Positions 19,094 to 27,880 of a stretch of DNA of 63,260 nt are shown in pieces. Position 1 is the first letter of the stretch. Each line of letters opens with the position of its first letter. A program made the position numbers and the translations under genes. A model generated the notes under the pieces. That model was given only the letters and a program-made list of their open reading frames with translations. It searched no databases and was not told where the DNA came from. The stretch lies in NCBI GenBank assembly GCA_029559475.1, contig JAKQBN010000043.1, positions 1 to 63,260 on the forward strand, given 5' to 3'. The stretch is from a bacterium. Lineage in GTDB: Bacteria > UBA4055.

Positions 19094-19124
19094 AATAAAA
19101 AAGGCTACGGAAAACCGTAGCCTT
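19094..19124 (-). terminator. Terminator of the OmpA/TSP3 gene, just upstream of lpdA
   Basis: Perfect ten-base stem AAGGCTACGG / CCGTAGCCTT with a four-base loop; the leftward transcript then reads a T-run. It follows the OmpA stop by about 20 bases. Only 25 bases separate it from the lpdA start, which limits where an lpdA promoter could lie. Confidence 0.88.
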
Positions 19125-19144
19125 TTCATGTTTATAGTATAAAA

Positions 19145-20584
19145 CTACCTTACTCTGAACTCGATCCTTCTGTTCTTAGCTCTTCCTTCTTCAGTTTTAT
19201 TGTCTGCTACAGGTTTTTCTTCTCCGAAACCTTTTGCGGTCAGCTGATTTTTCGGAATTCCGAGTTTTTCGATCAGATATTTCATAACGGTTTCACAACG
19301 TTTCTGTGAAAGGTTCTTGTTGTAAGCCGCTGAACCCTGGCTGTCAGTATGTCCTTCGATCTGGATCTTGATACCCGGGTTGTCAGTAAATATCGCTTTT
19401 ACTTTGTCAAGAGCCGCGAATGAAGCTTCAACAAGGTCCGCTTTTCCTGATTTGAAGTAAACGTTCTCAAGTGCTATGGTGTCGTTTTTCTTCAGAATGA
19501 ATTTATCGGGGCATCCGTCCTCATCTTCGAATCCGTTATAAACTTCGGCTTCGTTAGGACATTTATCTGCCGTATCAAGTATTCTGTCATTATCATTATC
19601 AGGATCAGGGCATCCGTCTTCGTCTTCGAATCCGTCTTTGTCTTCGGCTTCGTTAGGGCATTTGTCGATCAGGTCATAAATTCCGTCGCCGTCAGTATCA
19701 GGACATCCGTTGAATTCTTTCATACCGTAAGTGTTCGGGCACTTATCGTCAACGTCGAGGATTCCGTCTTTATCATTATCCGGATCAGGGCATCCGTCCT
19801 CGTCTTCGAATCCGTCTTTATCTTCGGCTTCGTTAGGACATTTGTCTTTTAAGTCAACTATGCCGTCATTATCGTTGTCGAGGTCAGGACATCCGTCAAT
19901 ATCCTCAAATCCGTCTTTGTCTTCAGGAACTTCTGGACAGCTGTCTTTTTTATTCGGAATTCCGTCTTTGTCTTTATCGGCTCCTTCACCCCACAGAGAG
20001 AAATTCAATCCTGCGTCCATTGTAACGTTATTATGAAGATCTTTAGAAGCTTTATCAAAATTATCCAGCTCATTGACAGAGATAAGATGTCTTGCATCAA
20101 CCCTGAAGGCCACCCATTCAGTAAGGAAATATTTCAAACCTATCCCCCAGTTAAAAAGCGGATCAATGTTGCTGTCCATATGGTGGATGTCAATATTGTA
20201 TGCTCCGCCACCTATTGCAAGATAAGGATTTACCTGTTCTTCGGGGAAGAAGTTATAAAGAGCGTCAAGATGGAAAGTCCAAAAATCACATTCTGTGTTT
20301 ATTGGAATAAATCTACCCCCTTCAGTTGTGAATTCTTCCGCTGTCTCAGTACTAACATATCCTCCGGTAGCTTCAACACCCCAGTTTTCAGTAATATTAT
20401 AACCAAGTCTTCCGCCGGTATGCATTCTGTGATCAAGGTCAACGTACATATTATGTTCGTATAAGTAGACACCCATAAAAGGCGTTACATCGATCGAACG
20501 GACTTTGATCTCAGCGCTGGCAGCCGAATAAAATGCCATAATCAGAATTATGCACATCCTAAACACTGTTCCTCTTATTCCCAT
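19145..20584 (-). CDS. OmpA-family outer membrane protein with thrombospondin type-3 repeats
   Basis: 479-residue envelope protein. A signal peptide (cleavage probably after AASA near residue 24) precedes an eight-stranded OmpA-like beta-barrel (about 25-195), then an Asp-rich calcium-binding region of thrombospondin type-3 repeats (about 200-360; units such as DxDxDGxxDxxDxCP), and a C-terminal OmpA/MotB peptidoglycan-binding domain (about 370-479) with the IQIEGHTDSQGS and NRRIEFRV motifs. It should anchor the outer membrane to the cell wall, and the repeats would bind Ca2+. The start has a strong AAGGAGG site. It forms a single-gene unit with its own terminator, a layout expected for an abundant porin-like protein. 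Confidence 0.95.
   Translation of the reverse strand: MGIRGTVFRMCIILIMAFYSAASAEIKVRSIDVTPFMGVYLYEHNMYVDLDHRMHTGGRLGYNITENWGVEATGGYVSTETAEEFTTEGGRFIPINTECDFWTFHLDALYNFFPEEQVNPYLAIGGGAYNIDIHHMDSNIDPLFNWGIGLKYFLTEWVAFRVDARHLISVNELDNFDKASKDLHNNVTMDAGLNFSLWGEGADKDKDGIPNKKDSCPEVPEDKDGFEDIDGCPDLDNDNDGIVDLKDKCPNEAEDKDGFEDEDGCPDPDNDKDGILDVDDKCPNTYGMKEFNGCPDTDGDGIYDLIDKCPNEAEDKDGFEDEDGCPDPDNDNDRILDTADKCPNEAEVYNGFEDEDGCPDKFILKKNDTIALENVYFKSGKADLVEASFAALDKVKAIFTDNPGIKIQIEGHTDSQGSAAYNKNLSQKRCETVMKYLIEKLGIPKNQLTAKGFGEEKPVADNKTEEGRAKNRRIEFRVR
19520..19975 (-). repeat. DNA repeats encoding thrombospondin type-3 units
   Basis: About nine Asp/Cys-Pro units in tandem. Two stretches, near 19590-19665 and 19770-19845, are almost identical over about 70 bases, so the array probably grew by recent internal duplication. 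One unit near the downstream end has DNDRILD where the others have DKDGILD-type sequence, losing the usual glycine. Confidence 0.8.
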
Positions 20585-20619
20585 TTAATCCTCCTTAAGA
20601 TTCCTATTTTAATTTTTTT

Positions 20620-20649
20620 ATTACATATTAAATCCAATAGCTAAAACAA
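20620..20649 (-). promoter_or_regulatory. Possible promoter of the OmpA/TSP3 gene
   Basis: On the leftward strand TTGTTT, an 18-bp spacer and TGTAAT, placed about 40 bases before the start codon. The match is weaker than the other promoters listed. Confidence 0.3.
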
Positions 20650-20730
20650 ACTTTCAGGCCTGTTTAAGCTAATTTTTCGAATCACTCTGTAAATATATAT
20701 ACATATTTTAAAATGAACAAGCCTTTTTTT

Positions 20731-21207
20731 TTATATTTTATCTGAATTTTTGGAAATCTGCCTGAACGCCTCATACATAAAAACCGAGACCGAATTGCAC
20801 AAATTGATTGATCTTATCTTATCGGACATTGGTATAGTCAGGCCTCTTGTTATATATTCACTATGAAATATTTCCGGCAGTCCTCCGGTCTCCTTTCCGA
20901 AAATAATATAGTCGCCGCACCTGAAGTCTGCTTCATAAAGAGTTCTTGTAGCTTTTGTTGAAGCGAAAAAAAAATCAACACCCTTTCTCTGCATGAAAAA
21001 ACTCTCAAGCGAAGGGTACAACTGATAATCAAGGTCTTTCCAGTAATCTAGCCCCGCCCTTTTCAGCATTTTATCTGTCAGCTTGAATCCGAGAGGTTCT
21101 ATCAGATGAAGTTTCGAATTAAGCCCCACACACAAACGCCCGATGTTACCAGTATTATAAGGTATCTCAGGCTGATACAGTACAATATTTAAAAAATGAT
21201 CTTTCAT
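20731..21207 (-). CDS. trmL: tRNA (cytidine34/uridine34-2'-O)-methyltransferase
   Basis: SPOUT-class methyltransferase of the YibK/TrmL type that 2'-O-methylates the wobble base of tRNA-Leu species. The 158-residue product has the N-terminal IVLYQPEIPYNTGNIGRLC, the knot segment IIFGKETGGLP and the C-terminal PMSDKIRSINLCNSVSVFMYEA, all diagnostic. There is no ribosome site in front of the ATG: the start lies only 14 bases behind the rpmA terminator hairpin. Fittingly, the window also contains a tRNA-Leu(CAA) gene, one of the expected substrate types. Confidence 0.95.
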   Translation of the reverse strand: MKDHFLNIVLYQPEIPYNTGNIGRLCVGLNSKLHLIEPLGFKLTDKMLKRAGLDYWKDLDYQLYPSLESFFMQRKGVDFFFASTKATRTLYEADFRCGDYIIFGKETGGLPEIFHSEYITRGLTIPMSDKIRSINLCNSVSVFMYEAFRQISKNSDKI

Positions 21208-21212
21208 TGTGA

Positions 21213-21241
21213 TAATAAAAAAAGGTCTTAAAAAAGACCTT
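21213..21241 (-). terminator. Terminator of rplU-rpmA, abutting trmL
   Basis: Stem AAGGTCTT / AAGACCTT with a four-base loop, followed on the leftward strand by a run of seven T. It overlaps the rpmA stop codon, and the T-run ends about five bases before the trmL start. Confidence 0.82.
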
Positions 21242-21506
21242 ATTCTGCGATTTCTACCTTTTCGATAGCAACGAATTTTCTTCCTTTGGCTTTCGTCAGG
21301 AATTTTACCTTCCCTGTCTCAAGCGCAAAAAGAGTATGATCCTTGCCGATGCCTACATTCAGGCCCGGATGGAATTTTGTTCCTCTCTGTCTTACGATTA
21401 TCGAGCCGGCACTTGCGAGCTGACCGCCGAACAGCTTGACCCCAAGCCGCTGCGCGTTACTGTCTCGTCCGTTCCTTGAACTGCCGACACCTTTCTTATG
21501 AGCCAT
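21240..21506 (-). CDS. rpmA: 50S ribosomal protein L27
   Basis: 88-residue basic protein of the large subunit whose N-terminus reaches toward the peptidyl-transferase centre. The start [16 protein letters not shown] and the LGVKLFGGQ and [13 protein letters not shown] segments are canonical. No N-terminal cleavable extension of the Firmicutes type is seen. It lies 27 bp after rplU in the usual L21-L27 operon. Confidence 0.99.
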   Translation of the reverse strand: MAHKKGVGSSRNGRDSNAQRLGVKLFGGQLASAGSIIVRQRGTKFHPGLNVGIGKDHTLFALETGKVKFLTKAKGRKFVAIEKVEIAE

Positions 21507-21533
21507 ATCCGCCTCTTTTTATATCAATTAATA

Positions 21534-21845
21534 TTAAGCGTTGATCTGTTTGACTTTTACAACTGAAAGATACTGTCTGTGGCCTCTTTTAACTTCGTAG
21601 CGTTTTCTTCTCTTCTTTTTAAAGACAATGACTTTTTTGTCTTTTTTATTTTCAAGAACTTCGAATACTACGCTGGCTCCTTTTACAAAAGGATCGCCGA
21701 AGTTGATACTCTCGCCTTCGCCTACTGCGAGTACTTTCGTTATTGTTACGCTTTCGCCTTTTTCTGCTGTGAGTCTGTCGACTTTTACGACTTCATCCTG
21801 CCTGACGATCTGCTGCTTCCCTGATATTTCAATTACTGCGTACAT
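21534..21845 (-). CDS. rplU: 50S ribosomal protein L21
   Basis: 103-residue protein that binds 23S rRNA. MYAVIEISGKQQIVRQDE at the start and KKRRKRYEVKRGHRQ near the end are the conserved L21 segments. It heads the L21-L27 operon behind a strong leftward promoter at 21882-21910, with a short leader. Confidence 0.99.
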   Translation of the reverse strand: MYAVIEISGKQQIVRQDEVVKVDRLTAEKGESVTITKVLAVGEGESINFGDPFVKGASVVFEVLENKKDKKVIVFKKKRRKRYEVKRGHRQYLSVVKVKQINA

Positions 21846-21881
21846 TTATTCGCTCCGCAACTGTTAATTTTAGAACTTGCA

Positions 21882-21910
21882 AATATAATTTATTGAAAAT
21901 GACTTGTCAA
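21882..21910 (-). promoter_or_regulatory. Sigma-70 promoter of rplU-rpmA
   Basis: On the leftward strand TTGACA, exactly 17 bp, then TATATT, ending about 37 bases before the rplU start. The -10 also continues as TATATTTG. A consensus -35 and ideal spacing fit a ribosomal-protein operon. Confidence 0.75.
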
Positions 21911-21944
21911 GCAAAAATTTTCCGATTTTAAACAAATTATTCAG

Positions 21945-21973
21945 TTGACAATCGTAAAGTCAAGTTTTATATT
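21945..21973 (+). promoter_or_regulatory. Sigma-70 promoter of secDF
   Basis: TTGACA, exactly 17 bp, then TATATT. It lies back-to-back with the rplU promoter, their -35 boxes about 35 bp apart, and leaves a leader of about 80 nt before secD. Confidence 0.75.
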
Positions 21974-22062
21974 TATCGTTTCGGAAAAACAGCCTTCGGG
22001 ATGTTCTGTCCGGGATTAACAGATTAATGCTATTTCTTACTAGTATGGAGGTTTAATTCTTT

Positions 22063-24108
22063 ATGAAAGAGCACAACAACGTGATCAGATGGATAATATT
22101 CGCAGTTCTATTCGCATGGGCGATCTACGCGCTTATCCCTACTTATCAGACATATTTCTCTTCAGAGAAAAAAATGATGGAGAAGATCAAGACAAAATCC
22201 GATCTGTCCAAAGCAAAAGCAAAGCAGGAAAGGGGCGAAGAGCTGACCGGGCTCGAGAACGGTCTTATTAATTCTTACGGTGAAAACGCCGAATATCTTT
22301 CATTGAACGATGAAGAGATCGAAAAACTTGCCGAATATGAAAAGCACAATCTAAAAAGTCTGGCTCTTGGCTTGGACCTTCAGGGCGGTATGCATCTGGT
22401 CCTCGAGATAGATTATGACCAGCTTCTTAAGAACAAAGCGCTTAAAAAGGACAAACAGCTTGAAGACCTGTTGGCTGAAGCCAAAGTAAGATCCGGGAAC
22501 GATAAAGAAAGATATTTCGATGACGTTAAATCTGTTTTCGCTGAAAAGAAAGTACCTCTGAACAACTATTTCGGAAGGACAGGCGAATCGGACGATAAAA
22601 TTATCGACGGTCTCGACAGTGCAGCCAGAAAAGGGATCACAACGACTTTGGAAGTTCTAAGGAACAGGATAGACCAGTTCGGTATTGCAGAACCTTCTAT
22701 ACAGCCGAGAGGAAAACACAGGATAGTAGTTGAGCTTCCGGGCGTTAAAGACGAAGAAAGAGCTACAAAACTCGTTAATCAGGCTGCATTTCTTGAATTT
22801 AAGATCGTGGCAGATAACGAAACTATTCAGAAAAAGATCAACGATATTGATACAGCGCTAAAAAATCAGGATGATTTTCTTGAATCTAATGCAATAACGA
22901 CTGATTCTATAACTGCCGCCGCGGATACTTCTTCGGTAAGATCAGAAGAAGCGCTGACAGATACGACAAAAGCTACGGACGCTACAAAACTATTTTCTGA
23001 CGATAAAACCGCAGGCGATTCTCTGACCGCGGCCCAGACAGAAGAAGATTTAGCAAAGGCAAATCCTTTCAAAGGACTTCTTATCGGAGGTCAGAGAGGC
23101 GAAATCCTTGTTAAAGGCAAGAATAAACACAAAATGGAATCATTACTCAAGAACGACATCGTAAGAAATGTTCTGGGGAATCACGAATTCGTTTGGGGAA
23201 ATAAACCTGATATATATAATAATGAAGAGTATTATGAAATCCTTTTGGTCGAAAAGAAAGCTGCGCTTGATGGAACTTCAATTGTGGAAGCATCGGCAAA
23301 TCTAGCCAGCGATAATTCCGCTACCGGCGGATGGGAAGTTCCCTTCGAACTTAACAGGGACGGCGGAAGGATATTCGCTGAAGTTACAGGCAAAAATGTA
23401 GGCAGAAGACTTGCGATAATTCTGGATAATAAACTTTATATGGCGCCGAACATCCAGGTCAGAATTCCAAACGGCAGAGGCGTGATCACACTCGGAGGCG
23501 GTACTGCTGAAGAAGCGCGCGACATGTCGATCGTTTTAAAAGCCGGTGCTCTAGAGGCTCCTCTCGAAATTATGGAAAAAAGGATAATCGGACCTTCTCT
23601 CGGAAACGACTCAATAGACAGCTCTGTAAAAGCTGCGCTTGTGGGCTCGATCATCGTGATCATTTTCATGATCTCATTATATAAGTTAAGCGGTGTTTTT
23701 GCTGTTATAGCCCTAGTTCTGAACACTATCTTCACTCTGGCTTCGCTTGCTTACTTTAAAGCGACTCTTACACTGCCCGGCATAGCAGGTCTGGTACTGT
23801 CTATAGGTATGGCGGTTGACGCGAACATAATCATATTTGAGCGTATTAAAGAGGAGCTTGAGCAGAAAAACACGGTTCTTTCAGCCATAAACGCGGGATA
23901 TGACAGAGCATTCGTTACGATATTCGACTCCAACCTGACTACTTTCATAGCGGGTATTACCCTATATCAGTTCGGCACAGGTCCGGTAAAAGGATTCGCT
24001 CTGACCCTGATGATAGGTCTTATATGGAACATGTACACGGCCGTTGTTATGACAAGATTGCTTTCAGACCTGTTCACCAAGAAAAACGCAAAAACCATTA
24101 GCATATAA
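22063..24108 (+). CDS. secD: Protein translocase subunit SecD
   Basis: Inner-membrane subunit that with SecF uses the proton gradient to pull secreted proteins out of SecYEG. The 681-residue product has an N-terminal helix, the P1-head region beginning LGLDLQGGMHLVLEI, a large periplasmic part, and five C-terminal helices with AGLVLSIGMAVDANIIIFERIKEEL type motifs. An insertion of roughly 50 residues within about 253-340, rich in Ser, Thr, Ala and Asp (SITAAADTSSVRSEE and similar), interrupts the periplasmic region. The GGAGGT site lies 10 bases before the ATG. secF follows after 27 bp. Confidence 0.98.
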   Translation: MKEHNNVIRWIIFAVLFAWAIYALIPTYQTYFSSEKKMMEKIKTKSDLSKAKAKQERGEELTGLENGLINSYGENAEYLSLNDEEIEKLAEYEKHNLKSLALGLDLQGGMHLVLEIDYDQLLKNKALKKDKQLEDLLAEAKVRSGNDKERYFDDVKSVFAEKKVPLNNYFGRTGESDDKIIDGLDSAARKGITTTLEVLRNRIDQFGIAEPSIQPRGKHRIVVELPGVKDEERATKLVNQAAFLEFKIVADNETIQKKINDIDTALKNQDDFLESNAITTDSITAAADTSSVRSEEALTDTTKATDATKLFSDDKTAGDSLTAAQTEEDLAKANPFKGLLIGGQRGEILVKGKNKHKMESLLKNDIVRNVLGNHEFVWGNKPDIYNNEEYYEILLVEKKAALDGTSIVEASANLASDNSATGGWEVPFELNRDGGRIFAEVTGKNVGRRLAIILDNKLYMAPNIQVRIPNGRGVITLGGGTAEEARDMSIVLKAGALEAPLEIMEKRIIGPSLGNDSIDSSVKAALVGSIIVIIFMISLYKLSGVFAVIALVLNTIFTLASLAYFKATLTLPGIAGLVLSIGMAVDANIIIFERIKEELEQKNTVLSAINAGYDRAFVTIFDSNLTTFIAGITLYQFGTGPVKGFALTLMIGLIWNMYTAVVMTRLLSDLFTKKNAKTISI

Positions 24109-24135
24109 TAAGGATAAGGATCAAAGGAGAGATAT

Positions 24136-25077
24136 ATGAAAATCAAAACAACTAACTTCAACTTTATGAGAGTAAAGGTTCAGGCAATGCTTATATCAGC
24201 CACTATTATCCTTATCGGACTGCTTTCTATTGTCTTCCAGGGAGGACTGGATTATAATATTGAGTTCAACGGCGGATATCTTATGCAGGCGGCCTTTAAA
24301 GATAAGGTCGATATTTCCGAGATAAGAAGCACTTTTTCTTCTCAGGACTTTCCTGAAATGGAGATACAGGAGTTCAGCGACCAGAATTCTGATAAATACG
24401 GCACAGAGGTCGTTCTGAAAGTTGAATCTTCTCAGCAGGACATAAAAGTACTTGAAGAAAGGATAACAGAAGTATTAAATTCAAAATTCGGTGAAGAATC
24501 TTATGAAGTAAGACAATCCACAAGTATAGGACCGAAAGTAGGAGATGAATTAAAATCCTCTACTCTTCAGGCCGTATTATGGACGGTTTTATTAATACTG
24601 ATCTACATTACGATCAAATTCCAGTTCCGTTTCGCTGTCGGTGCGGTAGTTGCTCTTGTGCATGATATTCTTATTACGATAGGAATTCTGTCGATACTAG
24701 GTTATTTCTTCGGTTTCGAAATATCGCTTTCTGTGATCGCTGCGCTTTTAACAATCCTAGGATATTCTTTGAATGACACTATCGTTGTATATGACCGTAT
24801 CAGAGAAGACATGACAAAATATCAGGGTATGGAATTTGAAAAGCTTATAAATACTTCAATAAATGAAACACTGGTAAGAACCCTGTTGACCGGTGCCTGC
24901 ACTCTTTTCGTGGTTATAATTCTGATAATTTTCGGCGGCGAGGTCATAAGACAGCTTACAATTACCCTGTTAATAGGTATCATAACGGGTACATACTCGT
25001 CACTGTACGTAGCAGCACCGGTCGTCCTTTACTGGGAACAGCTAACTCATAAAAAGAGACACTTGAAAAAAGCCTGA
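24136..25077 (+). CDS. secF: Protein translocase subunit SecF
   Basis: Partner of SecD in the translocase motor. The 313-residue product has an N-terminal helix, GLDYNIEFNGGYLMQ, a periplasmic domain, and five helices with the ILGYSLNDTIVVYDRIRE motif near residue 215. Length is normal for a separate SecF. An AGGAGAG site precedes the ATG. Its transcript should end in the strong hairpin at 25099-25134 unless it reads through into purA. Confidence 0.98.
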   Translation: MKIKTTNFNFMRVKVQAMLISATIILIGLLSIVFQGGLDYNIEFNGGYLMQAAFKDKVDISEIRSTFSSQDFPEMEIQEFSDQNSDKYGTEVVLKVESSQQDIKVLEERITEVLNSKFGEESYEVRQSTSIGPKVGDELKSSTLQAVLWTVLLILIYITIKFQFRFAVGAVVALVHDILITIGILSILGYFFGFEISLSVIAALLTILGYSLNDTIVVYDRIREDMTKYQGMEFEKLINTSINETLVRTLLTGACTLFVVIILIIFGGEVIRQLTITLLIGIITGTYSSLYVAAPVVLYWEQLTHKKRHLKKA

Positions 25078-25098
25078 TCTTTGAATTGGTAAAACTTT

Positions 25099-25134
25099 AA
25101 ACAAGTTTAGAGTTTTCTAAACTTGTTTTTTTTT
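25099..25134 (+). terminator. Strong intrinsic terminator between secF and purA
   Basis: Thirteen-base perfect stem (25099-25111 with 25116-25128), a four-base loop and nine T. The T-run touches the GGAGGT ribosome site of purA directly, so the hairpin lies inside any purA leader that starts upstream. This suggests control of purA by read-through, or a promoter buried in the hairpin. Confidence 0.85.
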
Positions 25135-25147
25135 GGAGGTAAAATAA

Positions 25148-26422
25148 ATGAGCGTCAGAATAGCGGTTGGTGCCCAGTGGGGCGATGAAGGAAAAGGTAA
25201 GATCATAGACCTTCTGAGTTCAGAAGCGGATCTGGTCGTACGGTCTCAGGGCGGGGCTAACGCCGGTCATACAGTCAAGATCAGCGATAAAAAGTTCATA
25301 CTTCATATGATCCCGTCAGGCGTGTTGAACAAAAATACAGTATCAGCAATAGGCAACGGTGTTGTTTTCGACTACGATTCTTTTATTTCCGAACTTGATA
25401 CATTGAAAAAAACAGGTATAAATCCTGATGGAAGGCTTTTTATCAGCCCCTACGCACATGTGGTTATGCCATACCATAAGGAACTTGACAGAGCCGCCGA
25501 GAACTGCAGAAAGAACAAGATAGGCACTACTTTCAAAGGTATCGGACCGGCTTATCAGGACAAGATATCAAGATGCGGAATAAGAGTTGTCGACGTCCTT
25601 GATGCCGAATACTTTCCGGTTGTACTGAAAAACAACATAGAAGCAAAAAATCATATCTTTGAAAAGATCTACGGAGAAAAAAATAAGCTTGATTACGATA
25701 AAACATATAAAAACTGTATAGAAAAATTTGAAATTGTAAAAAAGTATGTAAAGGATGTTTCCCTTCTTATTGAAGAATCGCTGGAGAACAAAAAATCGAT
25801 CCTGTTTGAAGGGGCTCAGGGCACCCTGCTTGACATTGATTACGGTACTTATCCTTATGTTACTTCGTCCAATACAACAAGCGGAGGAGTTTGTACAGGA
25901 ACCGGGATCAGCCCCACTAAGATCGACAGCGTTATTGGAGTGATGAAAGCCTATACTACAAGAGTCGGCAACGGTCCTTTTGTAACTGAACTTAACGACG
26001 AAGCGGGAAAGCATCTTCAGTCAGTCGGATGCGAAGTGGGCGCTACAACAGGCAGACAAAGACGCTGCGGATGGTTCGACGCACTTATCGCAAGATATTC
26101 TTCCAGGATAAACGGCCTTTCATCACTGGCTCTTACAAAAATTGACGTTCTGGGCGGTCTGGACAAAATAAAAGTTTGCGTAGGGTACAAATATAAAGGC
26201 AATATTTTAACCGAGTTCCCCCCCGTATCGAACATTCTTGAGAAATGCGAGCCGGTCTATGAAGAACTAGACGGATGGAAAGAGGATATCTCAGATATAA
26301 AAGAATATAAAGACCTTCCTGAAAACGTCAGAAAATACATAGATTACATCGAAAAAATATCGAAAGTACCGGTTGAAATAGTTTCTGTCGGTCCTGAAAG
26401 AAATCAGTCTATATTCAAATAA
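25148..26422 (+). CDS. purA: Adenylosuccinate synthetase
   Basis: Joins IMP and aspartate with GTP to form adenylosuccinate, the first committed step to AMP. The 424-residue product has the P-loop QWGDEGKGKIIDLL, the substrate segment GGANAGHTV, GTTFKGIGPAYQDKI, and TTGRQRRCGWFD, with normal length. The GGAGGT ribosome site lies 7 bases before the ATG and immediately after the upstream terminator T-run. A GAAA-loop terminator follows the gene. Confidence 0.99.
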   Translation: MSVRIAVGAQWGDEGKGKIIDLLSSEADLVVRSQGGANAGHTVKISDKKFILHMIPSGVLNKNTVSAIGNGVVFDYDSFISELDTLKKTGINPDGRLFISPYAHVVMPYHKELDRAAENCRKNKIGTTFKGIGPAYQDKISRCGIRVVDVLDAEYFPVVLKNNIEAKNHIFEKIYGEKNKLDYDKTYKNCIEKFEIVKKYVKDVSLLIEESLENKKSILFEGAQGTLLDIDYGTYPYVTSSNTTSGGVCTGTGISPTKIDSVIGVMKAYTTRVGNGPFVTELNDEAGKHLQSVGCEVGATTGRQRRCGWFDALIARYSSRINGLSSLALTKIDVLGGLDKIKVCVGYKYKGNILTEFPPVSNILEKCEPVYEELDGWKEDISDIKEYKDLPENVRKYIDYIEKISKVPVEIVSVGPERNQSIFK

Positions 26423-26450
26423 AAAAAAGCTCCGGAAACGGAGCTTTTTT
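26421..26450. terminator. Bidirectional terminator between purA and the antiporter gene
   Basis: Stem AAGCTCCG / CGGAGCTT closed by a GAAA tetraloop, an A-run to the left and a T-run to the right. It separates the convergent purA and Na+/Ca2+ antiporter genes. Confidence 0.9.
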
Positions 26451-27402
26451 AAAGTTTTAAAAGAATTATCAGGTATGAAATATATAATAAAAGCAAGATC
26501 GCACCTTCTATTTTTTCGATCTTTCTGTCTTTTCCTGTAAAAATGAATACGAAAAGCAGCAGACTTGCGACAATGTTTACTGTCATGTCAAAATTCGACA
26601 AATCCTGAGTCGCTACCGGATATATCGTTGCAGATGTTCCGAGAATGTAAAATGCGTTGAAAATATTAGATCCGACAATATTTCCGATAGCTATATCCAC
26701 GTTTTTCTTCTTCGCTGCCATTGCAGATGTAGCCAGCTCCGGCAGAGACGTACCTACAGAAACAATGGTTAAGGCTATTATCCTCTGTGAAATGCCTAAT
26801 TCTGTCGCGAATTTAGTAGCGAAGACAACAATTATCTTTCCTCCAGCCACAAGACCGGCGAGACCGAGAACAATGAATAGAACTGCTTTTAATACTGTCA
26901 TTTCTTTTACGGGCACTATCTCTGAATAAGATCCGGTTCTCATCATCTGGATGTTATAGCCGATGAAAATTAAAAAGAAGGCAAGGAGTACAAGACCTTC
27001 AGTTCTTGTAAGTAAAGATCTATCAGCTCCGTCCAAAAAAATATCGTTCGCCAGGATCATCACGACTATAGCGGATAGAAGGCACATAGGTATTTCGATC
27101 CACGTCGTATTTGATTTTACTTTAAGAGGAAATATTAATGCTGAAATACCGAGAATACAAAGAATATTAAAAATATTACTGCCCATAACATTACCCAGAG
27201 TAATGTCGGAATTATGGTCGAGTGATGAAAATACGTTAACTACGAGCTCGGGTGCTGAAGTTCCGAAAGCAACTATGGTAAGACCTATTACTATGTTTGG
27301 TATATTTAGTTTTTTTGCAAGTGATGACGATGAATCGACTAAAAGCCCCGCGCCAAGAATGAGAGGTATAAACCCTGAAATGAGTAAAACAAGATTGAGC
27401 AT
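26449..27402 (-). CDS. Calcium/sodium antiporter family protein (YrbG type)
   Basis: 317-residue inner-membrane protein of the CaCA superfamily with about ten helices. Both ion-binding alpha repeats are present: GTSAPELVVN in the N-terminal half (near residue 48) and GTSLPELATS in the C-terminal half (near residue 217), each followed by a GN.(M/V)GSNIFN helix. These Glu residues bind the cation. The family exchanges Na+ for Ca2+ or K+, and the exact ions cannot be read from the sequence. The start directly abuts the panD stop, so the two genes are co-transcribed, with no evident functional link. Confidence 0.92.
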   Translation of the reverse strand: MLNLVLLISGFIPLILGAGLLVDSSSSLAKKLNIPNIVIGLTIVAFGTSAPELVVNVFSSLDHNSDITLGNVMGSNIFNILCILGISALIFPLKVKSNTTWIEIPMCLLSAIVVMILANDIFLDGADRSLLTRTEGLVLLAFFLIFIGYNIQMMRTGSYSEIVPVKEMTVLKAVLFIVLGLAGLVAGGKIIVVFATKFATELGISQRIIALTIVSVGTSLPELATSAMAAKKKNVDIAIGNIVGSNIFNAFYILGTSATIYPVATQDLSNFDMTVNIVASLLLFVFIFTGKDRKIEKIEGAILLLLYISYLIILLKL

Positions 27403-27765
27403 TTACTCTTTTGTTACGCCGCTGATTCTGTTGCGTTCATCAACCTTAACGGTGATGCTTTTAAAACTTTTAAGTTCTTCTTCATTATAATCGGCGTAAC
27501 TGATGATAATTATCAGGTCTCCTGGCTGAGCGAGACGTGCGATCGCTCCGTTCATGCAGATGATTCCGCTTCCGCGCTCTCCTTCTATCGTATATGTTTC
27601 CGCCCTGGAACCGTTGTTTATGTTCACTACCTGAACCTGTTCCCCGATAAAAATGTCAGCGGCATCAAGAATGTCTTTATCTATTGTTATGCTTCCCTGA
27701 TAGTTGAGATTAGCATCAGTGACGGTGGCTCTGTGTATTTTTGATTTTTTCATTCTTCTGAGCAT
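27403..27765 (-). CDS. panD: Aspartate 1-decarboxylase proenzyme
   Basis: Pyruvoyl enzyme that converts aspartate to beta-alanine for pantothenate. The 120-residue proenzyme has the self-cleavage site Gly24-Ser25 in NYQGSITID; the serine becomes the pyruvoyl group. From the chosen start the cleavage site falls at the same number as in E. coli, which supports that start. [15 protein letters not shown] is the conserved C-terminal signature. panB and panC are not in the window. It sits in front of the antiporter gene with no gap. Confidence 0.97.
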   Translation of the reverse strand: MLRRMKKSKIHRATVTDANLNYQGSITIDKDILDAADIFIGEQVQVVNINNGSRAETYTIEGERGSGIICMNGAIARLAQPGDLIIIISYADYNEEELKSFKSITVKVDERNRISGVTKE

Positions 27766-27880
27766 TTTTCCCGCCTGATAAAATTAAAAACGGCCTGTAA
27801 GATATTAAAAATGACGACTAAAGTCAAGTTTATATGATAATCAGGCCGTGATCGGAAATTACTTGAATCTATGTAATATA

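Noticed and set aside
19076-19129. 18-residue N-terminal extension of LpdA
   Set aside because: The extension would be encoded by the terminator hairpin of the preceding gene. The internal ATG has a ribosome site and gives the normal FAD-binding N-terminus.
26963-27490. 175-codon rightward frame over the antiporter gene and panD
   Set aside because: Antisense to two well-recognised genes, with low-complexity composition and no independent support.
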